This document shows positions 1 through 10,572 of a DNA stretch of 64,000 nt, in pieces. Made by a program: the position numbers and the translations under genes. Source of the DNA: Choanephora cucurbitarum (lineage: Eukaryota; Mucoromycota; Mucoromycetes; Mucorales; Choanephoraceae); contig JAIWNI010000066.1 in assembly GCA_025331435.1 (NCBI GenBank), forward strand, positions 1-64,000, in the 5' to 3' direction. Below the pieces are notes generated by a model. It was not told the origin of the DNA and did not search any database. It was given only the letters and a program-made list of their open reading frames with translations. Position 1 is the first letter of the stretch. Every line of letters starts with the position of its first letter.

Positions 1-816
1 AGTAAGCTTAGTGCCATTGGATAAGCCTGACTTGAGCGCGTTTAATAGCCTCTCTATAGATACCTTCCTGATGAAATCAGAGGTGACCTTGATTCCATAA
101 GACCTGATGTGCAAGCCTATTATGAGTCCAAACAGGTCAAAATAACCAAAGTACATGATCAAGACTCTACTGATTTCATGAAATGTGTTGCCTTGTTGCA
201 TGAAAAAGAAAAAGAACAAGACATGATTGTAAGCTATCTAAAGCTATAGGAAAAAACACTATGTTGACTTGTTTGACAGTATGATATTGTTGCCACGCCT
301 GCTCTTGGTGGTCGATTTGATCAGACGATCAGTAATATACATTTACTATATACAGTCAAGGATCATGTTGGAAGACGCGCCATTCTTGTCAGTGATGAGA
401 ATTTGACCATGTTGTTAGATAAGGTAATGTCCTGTCTATGTGTGCTTCTTATCACTGAATGGCCTGTGTTAGGGAAAACATCATATTCATTGTCAATTGG
501 ATTTGGAAGGTAAACATATCGAATTGATCTGGTAATCTTTAATCTGACCAACACACTTTTTAAGGTCCGACATGTGGTATCATGCCAATAGGTGCACCAG
601 CCATATTGACAACAAAAGGGCTCAGATGGAATCTAAGTAAGTAACATGTACTCTCATTAAAAAAAAAAGGCGACTAATTCAGCCACCTGAACAGCCAATA
701 CCAAATGTGCCCTCGGAGGCATCTTGAGCACATCCAACCTGGTTGACAATGAACTGATTGAGATAGAAACAGATGCTCCGGTAGTCTGGACCATTGAGAT
801 TAACCGATCCAAATAA
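1..816 (+). CDS. Thiamine pyrophosphokinase, 3' part (5' end outside window)
   Basis: Transfers pyrophosphate from ATP to thiamine, giving the cofactor thiamine diphosphate in the cytosol. Exons read as 60-228, 280-423, 473-509, 565-636 and 695-816; base 1 is the last base of an earlier exon, followed by a GTAAGC donor. Family motifs appear in order: GDLDSIRP, the nucleotide-binding DQDSTDF block, GGRFDQTISNI, then GPTCGIMPIG and TTKGLRWNLT, ending in a beta strand with VVWTIEI. Order and spacing match eukaryotic TPK1. The N-terminal catalytic segment lies upstream of the window. Four short introns (49-58 nt) fall entirely within the window. High confidence from motif order; I did not assign a symbol because fungal names vary (THI80/TPK1). 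Confidence 0.93.
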
Positions 817-911
817 ACTGATTGGTTCCTGTCTGTCTGTTTGATCGGCGGTGTTTGTATTTATATGTGAATTCACTTTACCCATGATTCTTTTCTTTCT
901 TTCTCTCTAAA

Positions 912-1769
912 ATGAATCATCATTCATGTTTATTCGATAGCCATGTACATCTATTTGAGCCTCAAGCAGAGGATATCTTGACTGATGAAGATTTGCTAGA
1001 TCTATTTCGAATTATCAAACGAGTCTTACGAAAGGATCCAGATGCCGAAAGGATATCGAAACTCTTGTTCTCCATTTACTATGCACTCACCGATCATGTT
1101 CAGTTCAGTAAACCTTGTGATGAAGACAGAATCCTGTTTCGAGACAGAGATTCAGTTGTCCATTCAGTTCAGTTACCGACAAGTGGCTGTAATCAAGTCC
1201 ATCACAGCACACCCCTCTCTACACCATCACCCACCCTCTCTCACAAAGACCTCATGAGACCGACCGATTCGTTTTCTGTGCACCTATGCTCCACTTCTTT
1301 GGTTCGCTATACACCCATTCCGGTGGATAAAACCCAATCGTCTCAAGAGATCCTGACAGAACCTCAACAACGAGGATTTTATTACCAAGAGGGTCGAATT
1401 GCTCGAGAACCTATCCTGCTTCAGAGGTATGCAGAACAGGGTATCTTGACTCAGGCTACCTTGATACGCAAAAGAAAGAAACAAGCGGATGACAGTCTAT
1501 CTGTCAAGAAGCCTAAAATACCTCATCGGCATGGTGATTTTGAATCCAGACGTAAGTCAGAAAATGATGTCTTCATGATCTGACTTGTTAACATAGGCGA
1601 TGATATCCTTGCTCGACTAAGATCCATCACACTACTGGATTTGGAACAAAAGGCAAGACAGTTACCCTCTCATTTTACACTGGCCATCGAGACACCTACA
1701 GAAGTCATTCAAGATGACTCACCAGACCAACTCGCACCTTTCTTATCCTCGCCAGCCATGCCAATATGA
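912..1769 (+). CDS. Hypothetical protein, two exons, stop overlaps next ORF
   Basis: Not recognised. Exon 912-1551 joins exon 1597-1769 across a 45-nt intron with GTAAGT donor and CTGAC branch site, giving 270 residues. The N-terminus has an acidic, Leu-rich helix (about residues 15-50), then a Ser/Thr/Pro/His-rich low-complexity middle and a basic KKRKKQ-like patch that could be a nuclear signal. The stop TGA at 1767-1769 overlaps the ATG at 1766 of the next open frame. The two frames may therefore be one gene interrupted by a missed intron or a frameshift. An alternative splice from GTTACC at about 1661 to CAG at 1756 would join them in frame but uses a poor donor. Confidence 0.55.
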
Positions 1770-2272
1770 AACCTCACCTGGACAACGGCATGAACCAGAA
1801 CGGCATCCATTACAATCCAGATTACTTTCGACTCTACCTGGCCTTTGAGCAATTTCAACAGGCCTTTGCCATCCTCTTCCCCACCGAAACAGTCCAGGCT
1901 TTCACCGACAAGGATCGCAACTTGAACATGAAGGCTTATCGACCTTGGATCGAACCTCTGTTGTCAGACACAAACTGGGCTGCTTTCAGAAGAAACATCA
2001 TGGTGGGTGAACGAATGAGGCAACTCACTCAGTCGATTGGACAAGGTATCCTGTTGATGACAAGAGAGTTGAGTGGCTCTAAACTCCATTTGACCTTTAC
2101 CAACAGTGAATGGGATGAGTTTCTGGACGGGTTGAATGCCGGACAATGGGATGTGTGTCGTCCATATGCATCTCTGGTGTCTGAACTTCAAGCCAAGTTC
2201 AATACGTCTTATTGGTTTCATTCGGATGGATCAGTTGTCTCGATAGAACAACGACGGCTTCTTTTAGGATGA
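1766..2272 (+). CDS. Hypothetical protein, probably the 3' exon of the preceding gene
   Basis: A 168-codon frame with helical, aromatic-rich composition (DYFRLYLAFEQFQQAF, then NWAAFRRNIM), which looks like genuine folded protein rather than a shadow frame. The frame is open only from 1718, just inside the end of the previous coding frame, so I favour a continuation of that gene across an intron or frameshift. No domain recognised. The next 900 bp downstream are non-coding. Confidence 0.5.
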   Translation: MKPHLDNGMNQNGIHYNPDYFRLYLAFEQFQQAFAILFPTETVQAFTDKDRNLNMKAYRPWIEPLLSDTNWAAFRRNIMVGERMRQLTQSIGQGILLMTRELSGSKLHLTFTNSEWDEFLDGLNAGQWDVCRPYASLVSELQAKFNTSYWFHSDGSVVSIEQRRLLLG

Positions 2273-3198
2273 TATCAAGCCTGTTCATTGGTGGAAATAA
2301 AGTCTTGAGCTTGTCATGTTGAGGGAAAGGGAGGGGATTGATAGCCAATTGAAAAATGAGTATTCATATTCCTCAAAAAGCATGAACAGTGCGCAATAAG
2401 TGAAAGAAAGAAAGGCTGTGAACGTTCTCTACTTTTCCCTAAAAAAGAAAAAATGACTTCTATAGAAGGGAATCCTTTTGATCAACAAAATGGCACCATA
2501 AAGTCTTTAGGTTCAATCCAATAGGATGAGATGACATGGATGATGAATTAGCAAGTGATCCCTGACCACCTCTTTTTTTTTTCTTACTTTCTATTATCCT
2601 ATAACTTCCCTGTGGATCAAACGAGTTCCATGCTATTCGATCGATAAAATTGAATTCCAAATTAAGCAACTCTACTTCATGTCAGAATATAATTAATTCT
2701 ACTTTAACCAATCAAAAATAAAATCCAATGAACAAATTAAGTCAATATGAATTCTGACTTGAAATTACAATGTCAAAAGAAGTAGTTTACAGAAAACAAA
2801 AAAGAAAAAGGGGGATACTACCTATTTGTTTTATCATCTAACTTGCCATATTTAGAAGTGTATTTTCATTGTGAACTAAAAAAAAAAAAATTTTTTTTTC
2901 GGGATTGTAGACAATAAAACGCATTGTCTTGTATAGATAGATTTTCAATCTCCACTCAAGATGGAAACACAGCAAATTCGACTTTTTTTTTTTTACAAAA
3001 TGAGTGGTACAAGGCCCTTGTGTCGTTGCTTAAAATGGTTCCTTAACTATAAATTCATTTGTTTTCTTTCCCTTTTTCTTTTCTCTCCTTTTTTTTTTCT
3101 TCTTCCCCCTTTCTTGACATCAAAATTAAAAAAAAAGAAAAGAGAAAAAAAAGAGAAAGGATAGCGCATTTCCAAAAATAGAAATTAAATATACGCGT
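2273..3198. other. Intergenic, AT-rich, no supported gene
   Basis: Homopolymer A/T tracts (for example 2879-2899) and a polypyrimidine stretch at about 3060-3120 lie before the downstream start codon. Short open frames here are low-complexity Phe/Lys strings and are not supported. The C/T-rich block resembles the leaders before other genes in this window. Confidence 0.6.
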
Positions 3199-5053
3199 AT
3201 GTCGAATGAGTTTGTTTCAAGAGATAGAATGACTACAGACAGCAACAGTAGTCATGATCCTTGTTATGATCAACCATTGATTGGACAGGACTTTGCCTCT
3301 ACCATCGTTGTTGCCGATCTTGCCATTCGATCCAGTACATTCATACCCACCAAACCCTCTACATCAGGCGAGGCTAAGAAAGTCAAGCGACGTGTTACTT
3401 TCAACCTGGATGATATTCAAATTCAAACCATACCCACCTATTACTCCTCTTCTTCTGTATCATCATCATCTGATGAGGAGATTATTTCTGAACGAATATC
3501 AAAGAAAGAGAGTTACAGTCAACTTCAAGAACGGATGCAGACCAGGCGTGAACATACAGTCAGACCAGGCTATTGGTATCCCTCACGCTCTCTCAATGGT
3601 ACCATGATGATTCAACAACAGCCTCTTCCTTCACTCAGATCCATTGAGATGACTGAACAGTTGATTGCCGAGTCAATTCAACGAGAAATGGCTTCCAATC
3701 CACATTTATTACAACAAGCACCCAGTCATGTTTATTCCTCTTTTGTATTAGAAGATCATGATGGTGATGATGAACAAGAAGAAGAAGATTATACACCACT
3801 TCAATATATCGATGATGATGATGACGAAGAAGAAGAAGATATACCCTCACCATCATCAGCACAGAAGGAGTCTGAATCTGTCTGCATAGCCTATCATGAT
3901 ACCAATCCATCACCGATGAAACAATACTTTTTTATCAAAGTAGTTCGAGTTGAAAACCTTGATTTCCCTATTGAGAAAGGTAAACTTTTTGTTCTTTTAG
4001 AAATGCATACACTGAACATAGAAGCAGATACCACAGGTGTCTACTGTACCATTCGATACAAGGATCATATCAGTACATCCACTGAACAACGACTTCAACA
4101 TAACCTTCAATTTAACCATGAAATGCGCATGTAAGTGACCTTATGCATCATAAGCAAAAGTGTACTCATGAAAACTCCTTAAGTGATCCTATGGACATGC
4201 AAGCACAGATTGCCATTACCATTCACGCCACCAAAAAGACCATAGGATCTCATTGGTATCACAAGATAAAATCAAGTTCTGATCTCAATCGTTATATTCA
4301 CCAGAAAGACAGTTCACTCTGCCAAACACTGTTACCCCTAAGCCAGTTTATACCCAGTGACAAGACAGTGGCCTTGTTGCTCACCAACAACTGGTACAAA
4401 CCTCAGACAGAGTCCTCTCTCTTTCAGTTGATCAAAAAGAAGCCTGTTGCCAAAGAGAAGGGGGTAGGCAAGATCATCATTCAGTGCCTTGCGATAGATA
4501 TACGATCTGATGCAGATTATGTACCACACGATATGGATGAAGCCATAGAGGCATTGAATGCCAAACGGTTCTATCAGACGCAATGGCAATCAGGCTATCT
4601 GACTCAATTTAGCGGACTGAATAAGGTAAATAAAAAGAGGTATGTTGATGGTATCTAACTTCTCTTTAGACACACATGTATTTTACATTAACAGGAGGTT
4701 CTCTGATAGCCCATGAAACAGAAGATAGTGTGCCAATCTATCAAATACCACTCTCTAGGGCCATCAAACTGTTATGTGATGACCGTATCATCTCTGAACG
4801 TCCTCTCTATCAATACCCTATGCAGAAACCAGCCACGATCATCAGTGAACTTGAATCTGTCATTCTCTCCAGTAATGAAGAAGACAATCGACCGAAACGA
4901 CCCATCAGTCTGACCAATCGATTTAAACTGTTGTTTGATAATGAAGAAACCATTCAATTTGAATGTGATTCAATAGACGATTTAAACAAATGGGTCACAT
5001 TGATTACTGTGATCATGAGTAAATTGCCTAAATTACCAGATTGGATTTATTAA
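3199..5053 (+). CDS. Anillin-like protein (C2-like anillin homology region plus PH domain)
   Basis: Likely scaffold for the cytokinetic or septin ring, like Bud4/Mid1/anillin. Exons 3199-4130, 4184-4625 and 4670-5053 join in frame to 585 residues. The first half is disordered, with Ser runs and an Asp/Glu-rich patch (about residues 190-215). From about 240, FFIKVVRVENLDFP begins a C2-like anillin homology fold. From about 455, GYLTQFSG and MYFTLTGGSLIAHE begin a C-terminal PH domain that ends with the usual helix (DDLNKWVTLI). The 53-nt first intron removes a frame-breaking stop. Its stop codon overlaps the end of the opposite-strand gene if that gene is spliced as I propose. Assignment rests on domain order, not on close sequence identity. 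Confidence 0.75.
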
Positions 5054-5558
5054 CATACACTTTTTCTTCTATTGACTGATTTTTGATTATTGCCTACTAA
5101 TTTACCTAAGCCCACCTACAAATATATATTTAAGTAAAAAAGATCATGTGATCACTTTGGTTTACCTTCAGTTGAAGTGGTTTATTGACTATATAATCTA
5201 CCAAAGTGCCTTTTTTTGTTTCAAGTGGTTTTATAGCTTCAGATGAATCTATCTTTTGAGATACATAAGAAGTAATCGACTCTGGCATGGATCGGATAGA
5301 TTGACTGTCTTCATGATCAACATGCTTTGATACCCAAGGTTTACTTCGAATGGATGCTGTTGATTCTACATCAGTAGAGAAATTGGCTGAATATTCGGAC
5401 CTGGTACGTTGTGCTCTTATAGAAGAAGGATAGGGTGTTAGGGAATCACCATAAGAATAGACAGATCCTCCTTCATCTGGTTCATTTATGGGAATAGGAT
5501 CTGATTTACTTGAATTTGATGATTTCTTCCACCACCACCGTGTTGTATTTGTGTTCAT
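5050..5558 (-). CDS. Small Ser-rich hypothetical protein
   Basis: Not recognised. The start is at 5558 (MNTNTTRWWWKKSS). The unspliced frame ends at 5130 with 142 residues. A better model splices 5558-5166 to 5115-5050 through a 50-nt GTAAAC...TTGTAG intron, giving 152 residues with a basic tail (NRRKSVC). It is rich in Ser, Thr, Asp and Glu, with repeated SIRS motifs that look like phosphosites, and appears disordered. In the spliced model its stop overlaps the stop of the converging anillin-like gene by 4 nt. Confidence 0.55.
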
Positions 5559-5916
5559 TTTATAAAAGAAAAAGAAAAAGAAAGAAAATGACTATTTTAC
5601 ACACACACTAAAATAGATTCATGCAATTGATGCGGAAATCTAAATAATAATAATAATAAAAAAATGAGGTGGTTTCAGTAGTGATGTCTATCATTTTCTG
5701 ATGAGACAGACAATTCAAATCAAAGGGGAGTGATGAGACAACAGCCAATGGTAATGATAGCATTCAAATGACAACAAAAGGTCATACTCATGAATGCAGT
5801 TGACTAATCACACTAATAATTCTTTATGCTAAACTCGCTAAGAATGAGAGTCTGCATCCTATTCTGCATATATAAACAACTAGATTAGCCCTTCTTTTTT
5901 TTACTTTACTTTATTC
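5559..5916. promoter_or_regulatory. Divergent intergenic region with TATA-like element at about 5869
   Basis: This 358-bp interval separates the minus-strand gene (start 5558) from the plus-strand SSI-like gene (start 5917). A TATATAAAC element about 45 bp before the latter's ATG is followed by a T/C-rich leader. It probably drives both genes; no other motif stands out. Confidence 0.5.
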
Positions 5917-6273
5917 ATGTTATCTCGTGTCTTCTTTATGTTACTTTTATTGACCCTGGTGGTAAGAGCAACACCACTTGCTTCATTAAAGATCACCATC
6001 TTGGGATTCAGACAGGCAAGAAGATACAGTCTGACGTGTGATCCAACGGGTGGTAGCCATACAGCAGCAGATGGAGCATGCGATATTCTTGATGATATAG
6101 GTGGTAATATCAGTTCACTGCCAACAGTCTCTACCAATGGACGTTCTCATCCAGTCTATGTGTCCATTGAGGGTTATTATCACAATCAGCCTGTTCAGTT
6201 CTTCAAGAACTATCGAAATGAAGCAACAGCCATCATAGAACTAGATGGTCTATACCCAGAAGAAGAAGATTAA
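5917..6273 (+). CDS. Secreted Streptomyces subtilisin inhibitor (SSI)-like protein
   Basis: 118 residues, no intron. The first 18 residues (MLSRVFFMLLLLTLVVRA) are a clear signal peptide. The rest follows the SSI family pattern: a beta strand, then LTCDPTGGSHTAADGAC, matching the conserved TCDPxGGxHP...AC segment, then a helix and GGNISSLP. A strand with PVYVSIEGYY matches PVxVTVxGxW. Family members inhibit subtilisin-like serine proteases and are best known from actinomycetes. The first disulfide pair (residues about 36 and 51) is kept. The second pair, which braces the reactive loop, is absent, and the terminal NEC motif reads NEA. It may be a non-canonical inhibitor or have another extracellular role. 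Lack of introns and the family's bacterial distribution suggest horizontal acquisition; that is inference. Confidence 0.8.
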   Translation: MLSRVFFMLLLLTLVVRATPLASLKITILGFRQARRYSLTCDPTGGSHTAADGACDILDDIGGNISSLPTVSTNGRSHPVYVSIEGYYHNQPVQFFKNYRNEATAIIELDGLYPEEED

Positions 6274-6364
6274 TAATAAAATTACATACCCTATGGGATT
6301 TTCTCATTTGGTAACTCACGTATCACCCTTTTTCTTTTTCTTTCTTTATTTTTTATTTTTCACT

Positions 6365-6706
6365 ATGAATGAACGTCAATTGAATGCATCACCCATTGTC
6401 TTTCCTTCTATTTCACCTAAACTCTCAAGTACACCCTCTAAAAAGTTACCTTCCAATGAATGGCAAGAGATTGGCATTGATCTGATACATTTACCGCATG
6501 AAAGACAGACACCTATTCTTTCGTTACCTAGTGATCTAGAAGAACCAGAAGATTTCCTGTCTTCTATCTTATCCACTCCATCTGCCTATACACTTGTATC
6601 TCAAAGATTGCCTTCTGTCGAGAGTAAGAAACAACCTTCCACTAGAAAATTCAGTGCTTTCATATCACGTGTAAAGAGAGTGGCTTCTGGAAAGTCATTT
6701 CCTTAA
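6365..6706 (+). CDS. Small hypothetical protein (113 aa)
   Basis: Not recognised. The start at 6365 (MNERQLNASPIVFPS) follows a long polypyrimidine leader like those before other genes here; an in-frame upstream ATG at 6245 would overlap the SSI-like gene and encodes low-complexity Phe. The sequence is Ser/Pro-rich, with LPSDLEEPEDFLSSIL in the middle and a basic C-terminus (FISRVKRVASGKSF). Probably disordered. Same strand as its neighbours, 92 bp after the SSI-like gene. Confidence 0.5.
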   Translation: MNERQLNASPIVFPSISPKLSSTPSKKLPSNEWQEIGIDLIHLPHERQTPILSLPSDLEEPEDFLSSILSTPSAYTLVSQRLPSVESKKQPSTRKFSAFISRVKRVASGKSFP

Positions 6707-6760
6707 ATAAAGTGTAGCTTGATCATCTTTTTTCTTTTTCTTTCTTTCTTTCTTAATATC

Positions 6761-6958
6761 ATGTTGTCTATATCTGATTCTACTAAACATATCCTTCAAT
6801 GGCTTCTGTTTCTATTGCTCTGTCTATGGTGTTTCTTTGGAATTAAGCATGAGGTACATATCAGCCATCAGCAGATCCATAGGGCCATTGATCCACTAGA
6901 AAATGAAGTGTTGGAACTAGAGATAGCACAAGCCTTGGATACACATAGGACCATTTAA
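6761..6958 (+). CDS. Small single-pass membrane protein (65 aa)
   Basis: Not recognised. Starting at 6761 after a C/T-rich tract, it has a short polar N-terminus, one strong hydrophobic segment (LLFLLLCLWCFFGI, residues about 14-27) and an amphipathic acidic C-terminus (LENEVLELEIAQAL). The shape suggests an organelle or ER membrane micro-protein. Translation is not proven; a start at 6719 would only add hydrophobic residues. Confidence 0.4.
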   Translation: MLSISDSTKHILQWLLFLLLCLWCFFGIKHEVHISHQQIHRAIDPLENEVLELEIAQALDTHRTI

Positions 6959-8627
6959 CATGTTTATCTCCAATAAGCCCCCCTTTTTTTAACCACCTAT
7001 AAACTAAAGAATGAATACATCCTTTGCCTCAAGAAGGTTCAACAAGCTATATCTATATAAAGCATTTAAAATCACTTTCTTTCTTCTATGTCTACCTTTA
7101 TGTTCAGGAAAGTGAACAATCGGTATCTATCCTGACTATCTATACATGATAAGGATTTGACATGAACCAGTAAAATAAGTCTAGTTGTGTTCTAAATACT
7201 TTAACTTTTTTTTGTTTCATTAGAGGGTCTAGAAAAAAAAAAAGGGGGTGGTTATGAGTGTGCTTGTGATGTTTGGGATAGTCACTGGTTTTCTGTAAGT
7301 CTCATTATTCATGTCAGTTGTCTTATCAAGGGGGGGTAATTTGTGAGATATCTCTACATACAATTCACCCATTTTTATAAAAAAGGCAAAATTATCAATA
7401 TGACACCTCAGACTTAAATCAGACTGAGTCTTGTTGGTAAGAGATCTGTACAACTCTGTTTGCACTGATCAATTCCATGTGGGTTTGAAAAAGCCAGTTC
7501 TCATCCTAGAGGACCTTGGGCATTGAGTTAGCCAATTTTGCAACAGAGGTAACCCCCCCTTTTCTTAAAGATCCATTCTGAGTTGCATCCATTGATTAGG
7601 ATTCAAGCTATGGCTATTGTATCTTACATTAAGTGTTTGGTCACTTTTGTTTGTGGTAAATTTCTAGAGATATGATTTCCTTCCGTTGACTAGGATCATT
7701 TATTAGATAGGTGGTTCAATCGAAGACGTGGGTTTGGCTTACCGAAATTGCTTCGGATTGGTGATCTCGTTTGTGATTACAATGTGAACCTGGGCATCGT
7801 CTGGACTTTCCGTACCTTGGGTCTCATCTATAATCTGATGGCCTTGGTTATTAAAGAAGACAATCAACCCAAAAAAAAAGGTGGCCTTTTCATAGTACAT
7901 CTCCTCTTTTGTCAAGAACAGAGTTGAGATGCATACTTTTCCGAGAAAATAAATGCTGTTGACAAGTTGGAAGCATGAATCAGTTCATAAAAACTTGACG
8001 ACAATGACCACAATTCCAAGCTTCGTATCTGCTAGAGAGCCAGTCAGCGTTCTTGTTCCTGATCTAGCCGAGATGGGCACTGACTCTATCCAAGCCTCAA
8101 GATCGAACCCTTCATAGATCTACGGATGTCATTTCGTTTTGTCTAAGAGAAAGAGCAAGGATTGCTTCTTTGTTCATTGAAACTGTTGGATTAGCTTGTT
8201 TAATAAACAAACAGAAGCTTTGCTTTTGATTAAATTGCAGACAACAATAAAAGGTTGTCAAAGCAAGAAAAAAACTACTTTTAAAAACAAGAAAAGATTG
8301 AAACTCTCAGTTGCTAACCAAGTAATTTGAAAAAGCCAATTCGCTTCATTTAGCTTGCTATAATGCAGGATAACATAAGCATGGAGTTTGGCCTTCAATC
8401 TTGTTCGGTTCAAATTCTCCCTTCTTGTTTAAATAATGAACACAAAAGGAAGTATGTCAATGAACCAATAGTTTACAACAATAGACAATGTTGTCAATTC
8501 ATAAAATAGCTTAAAACAATAAGCTCATGTTCTCACAGTAGTTCAAAAAAAATATAAAAGAGATACGAAAATTCGCTCTTCATCTCATCTTTACATTTTA
8601 ATTTCATTTCGCTAAATCCCCTTAACT
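6959..8627. other. Gene-poor interval with one coding-like fragment
   Basis: Mostly AT-rich sequence with no complete gene. The only coding-like piece is the frame at 7694-7927, listed separately. TATAAAAG at 8553-8560 lies 75 bp before the candidate micro-gene at 8628. Confidence 0.5.
7694..7927 (+). pseudogene. Orphan coding-like fragment (78 codons)
   Basis: The frame beginning DHLLDRWFNRRRGFG is followed by LPKLLRIGDLVCDY and a hydrophobic stretch (VWTFRTLGLIYNLMALV). Its composition resembles real protein. It is preceded by a TTGACTAG acceptor-like sequence, but I found no upstream exon that joins in frame and the family is not recognised. It could be a last exon of a gene I cannot assemble or a decayed copy. 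Confidence 0.3.
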
Positions 8628-8795
8628 ATGGGTTGTTGTTTCTCTACTGAATATGGTTGTTGCTCTTGTGAAGATGGAAATAAAAACCATAATCGAAGTA
8701 AGTAGTGTTTGAATAACTCACATAGTATATGGCAGTGAGTAGCTAACTCCTTTTTTTTTTGGTGCTTTATAGCCAGTTGGGGCTACTGGGCTTAA
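8628..8795 (+). CDS. Candidate MGCC micro-protein
   Basis: ATG at 8628 opens MGCCFSTEYGCCSCEDG. Exons 8628-8697 and 8773-8795, with a 75-nt GTAAGT...TTATAG intron, give 30 residues ending in SWGYWA; unspliced it would be 24 residues. A TATAAAAG box lies 75 bp upstream, followed by a pyrimidine-rich leader. Met-Gly-Cys-Cys is the classic context for N-myristoylation plus palmitoylation, so a membrane-bound Cys-rich peptide is plausible. There is no homology evidence, and translation is uncertain. Confidence 0.35.
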
Positions 8796-9185
8796 CTATT
8801 GGTTATTCAAGAAATACAATATCAAATACTCCTCTTGTTATACAATTGAATAAAGTCTCTTTTTGTACAGAAACATAGAATCATCTGGGTGATTAACAAT
8901 CAGATTGTGAAACTGTTGAGTTTGGCGCATATAATTTCACTATTTCATCAACATGTGTGTATTTAGAGATCTTTCTTATAACTAACTATCAGTTTGATAC
9001 ATAGTTGAACTCTGTGTAATTTTGCTTTCATTTTGATAATGTATTTCTATGCAAGATGGCTGTCTTAGCAGAGTATTTAATAGGGTAGTTTCTGAATAAA
9101 GAAAACAACACAAAATGAGTCTTTTCCAGTAACGACACATGTACTCTCTCTCTCTCTCTACTTGTAACATAAGTTGTATGCCTCA

Positions 9186-10509
9186 AACAGCAAGATCTTA
9201 ACTTATTTACTGAATAGACAGTACCATTCTTTAAATTAGGAAAAAGCTTAATTTTATCTGAGTTGTCTGTGCTTTATTTCATTCATGCAACAGGCTGCTT
9301 GTGTTCATCCAGCTTGATTTCCCTTGTCAGAGCTCAAAAAGAAAATGCCCTTACAGCACTGGTTGCCTATGTGTGTATCTGTTTATATGGCTCAAGAAAG
9401 AAGATAGATGATTGGGTAATGAAAAATTCAGATGAAGCTTTCGTCATCTGTCTTGTATTTCTGATTGGTTAACTAACCTTACCCCCTTAAATACTATAGG
9501 TTTCTTTCTTTTTTTTTATTTCCTCTTTCTTTCTTTCTTTCACTCTTCAAGGCAAACTAAAAGTTAAGTATTATGATTTTTTTTTCTTCTTTTGAATGAG
9601 AATACGCTAAAAATGAAAAGATATGCGTGCTTATGCATGCATGTCTAAAATATGTTATAGGTTCTACTTCTTTGCCTGTTTGATTGTTACATTTTGACGC
9701 GTTCGCCAAAAATACCTTTTGGCTTGAGCTGCGACTAATGTAACAACTCAGCATTGAACTTGACGAAATGGAACTCCATGTGGCTCACATTCAGCATTTC
9801 GCGCATTCAGCGGACGCGTTTGAATGATGCCTGGTCTATACTTTGTAAAAAAAAAAAAAATTGTGATTGTATCAGTACTTTATCTTTACTTTTATTATTT
9901 GAATTCGATCCATTCGATCTACTTTGGTACGCGTAAACAACTATCAAGCCAGTCTGTTGATTATTCTCAAGGACTATTAAAACTATCTAAACTCTGTCTG
10001 TCAAAGCCAAAAACCCCTTTACTGTTAATCTCTGTTATAGCATATCTTTACGTATAGCATCTACCTGAAAGAAACCAAATAAAAGGAACATTAAACAGCC
10101 TCATCTATAAACTCACTTAAATTCTATGATTATTCTTTTAATGAACCAGTATGTCTTTATGACTAAGTTGAATAACAAAGAAAACAAGCTGATCCCATGA
10201 TCTTCAAACGAAAGAGGTCAATGAACTGAAAAGGAATATAACCATAAACAATACTTTTTTTATTCAAGGCTATGATAGTGGTTTGCAAATAGATCTGACT
10301 TTCTCTCATACTATTTGAGAGATTTTGACGAGATCAGATCTCAACTCTATAAAGGCTTGTCCACGCTTTTTACATTGAGATCCCTACCAACATCTCGATG
10401 ACTTTGAGCCATGCTAAGATCGCACGTATATTCGAATCTCTTTACAACTAGGCTATTAACTGGTTTCTTCAAGATGCACAAATAGTTTTCTCACTCTTAA
10501 AATATAGCA
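9186..10509 (+). repeat. Left arm of long inverted repeat
   Basis: The sequence from 9186 to about 10509 recurs in reverse complement at 62676-64000. Position x pairs with 73186-x up to a poly-A tract near 9847, where the right arm has one more base, then with 73185-x. Apart from that and a few changes near 10495-10500 the arms look identical. The outer limit is unknown because the right copy runs off the window. No convincing protein is encoded. The arm contains nested palindromes at 10291-10341 (AGATCTGA/TCAGATCT enclosing TCTCTCA/TGAGAGA). Confidence 0.92.
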
Positions 10510-10572
10510 TCTAATCTCCATCATGCCACCTTTTTTTTTTCTTCTTCTATCAAGTGTGTCTCTAATTCAGCT

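Noticed and set aside
3635..3913. Minus-strand open frame rich in His and Leu
   Set aside because: It is antisense to the Asp/Glu-rich linker of the anillin-like gene; GAT/GAA repeats on one strand automatically give an open His/Leu frame on the other.
9263..10057. Open frames of 60-80 codons within the repeat arm
   Set aside because: They recur only because the arm is duplicated, overlap on both strands, and show no family resemblance or splice structure.
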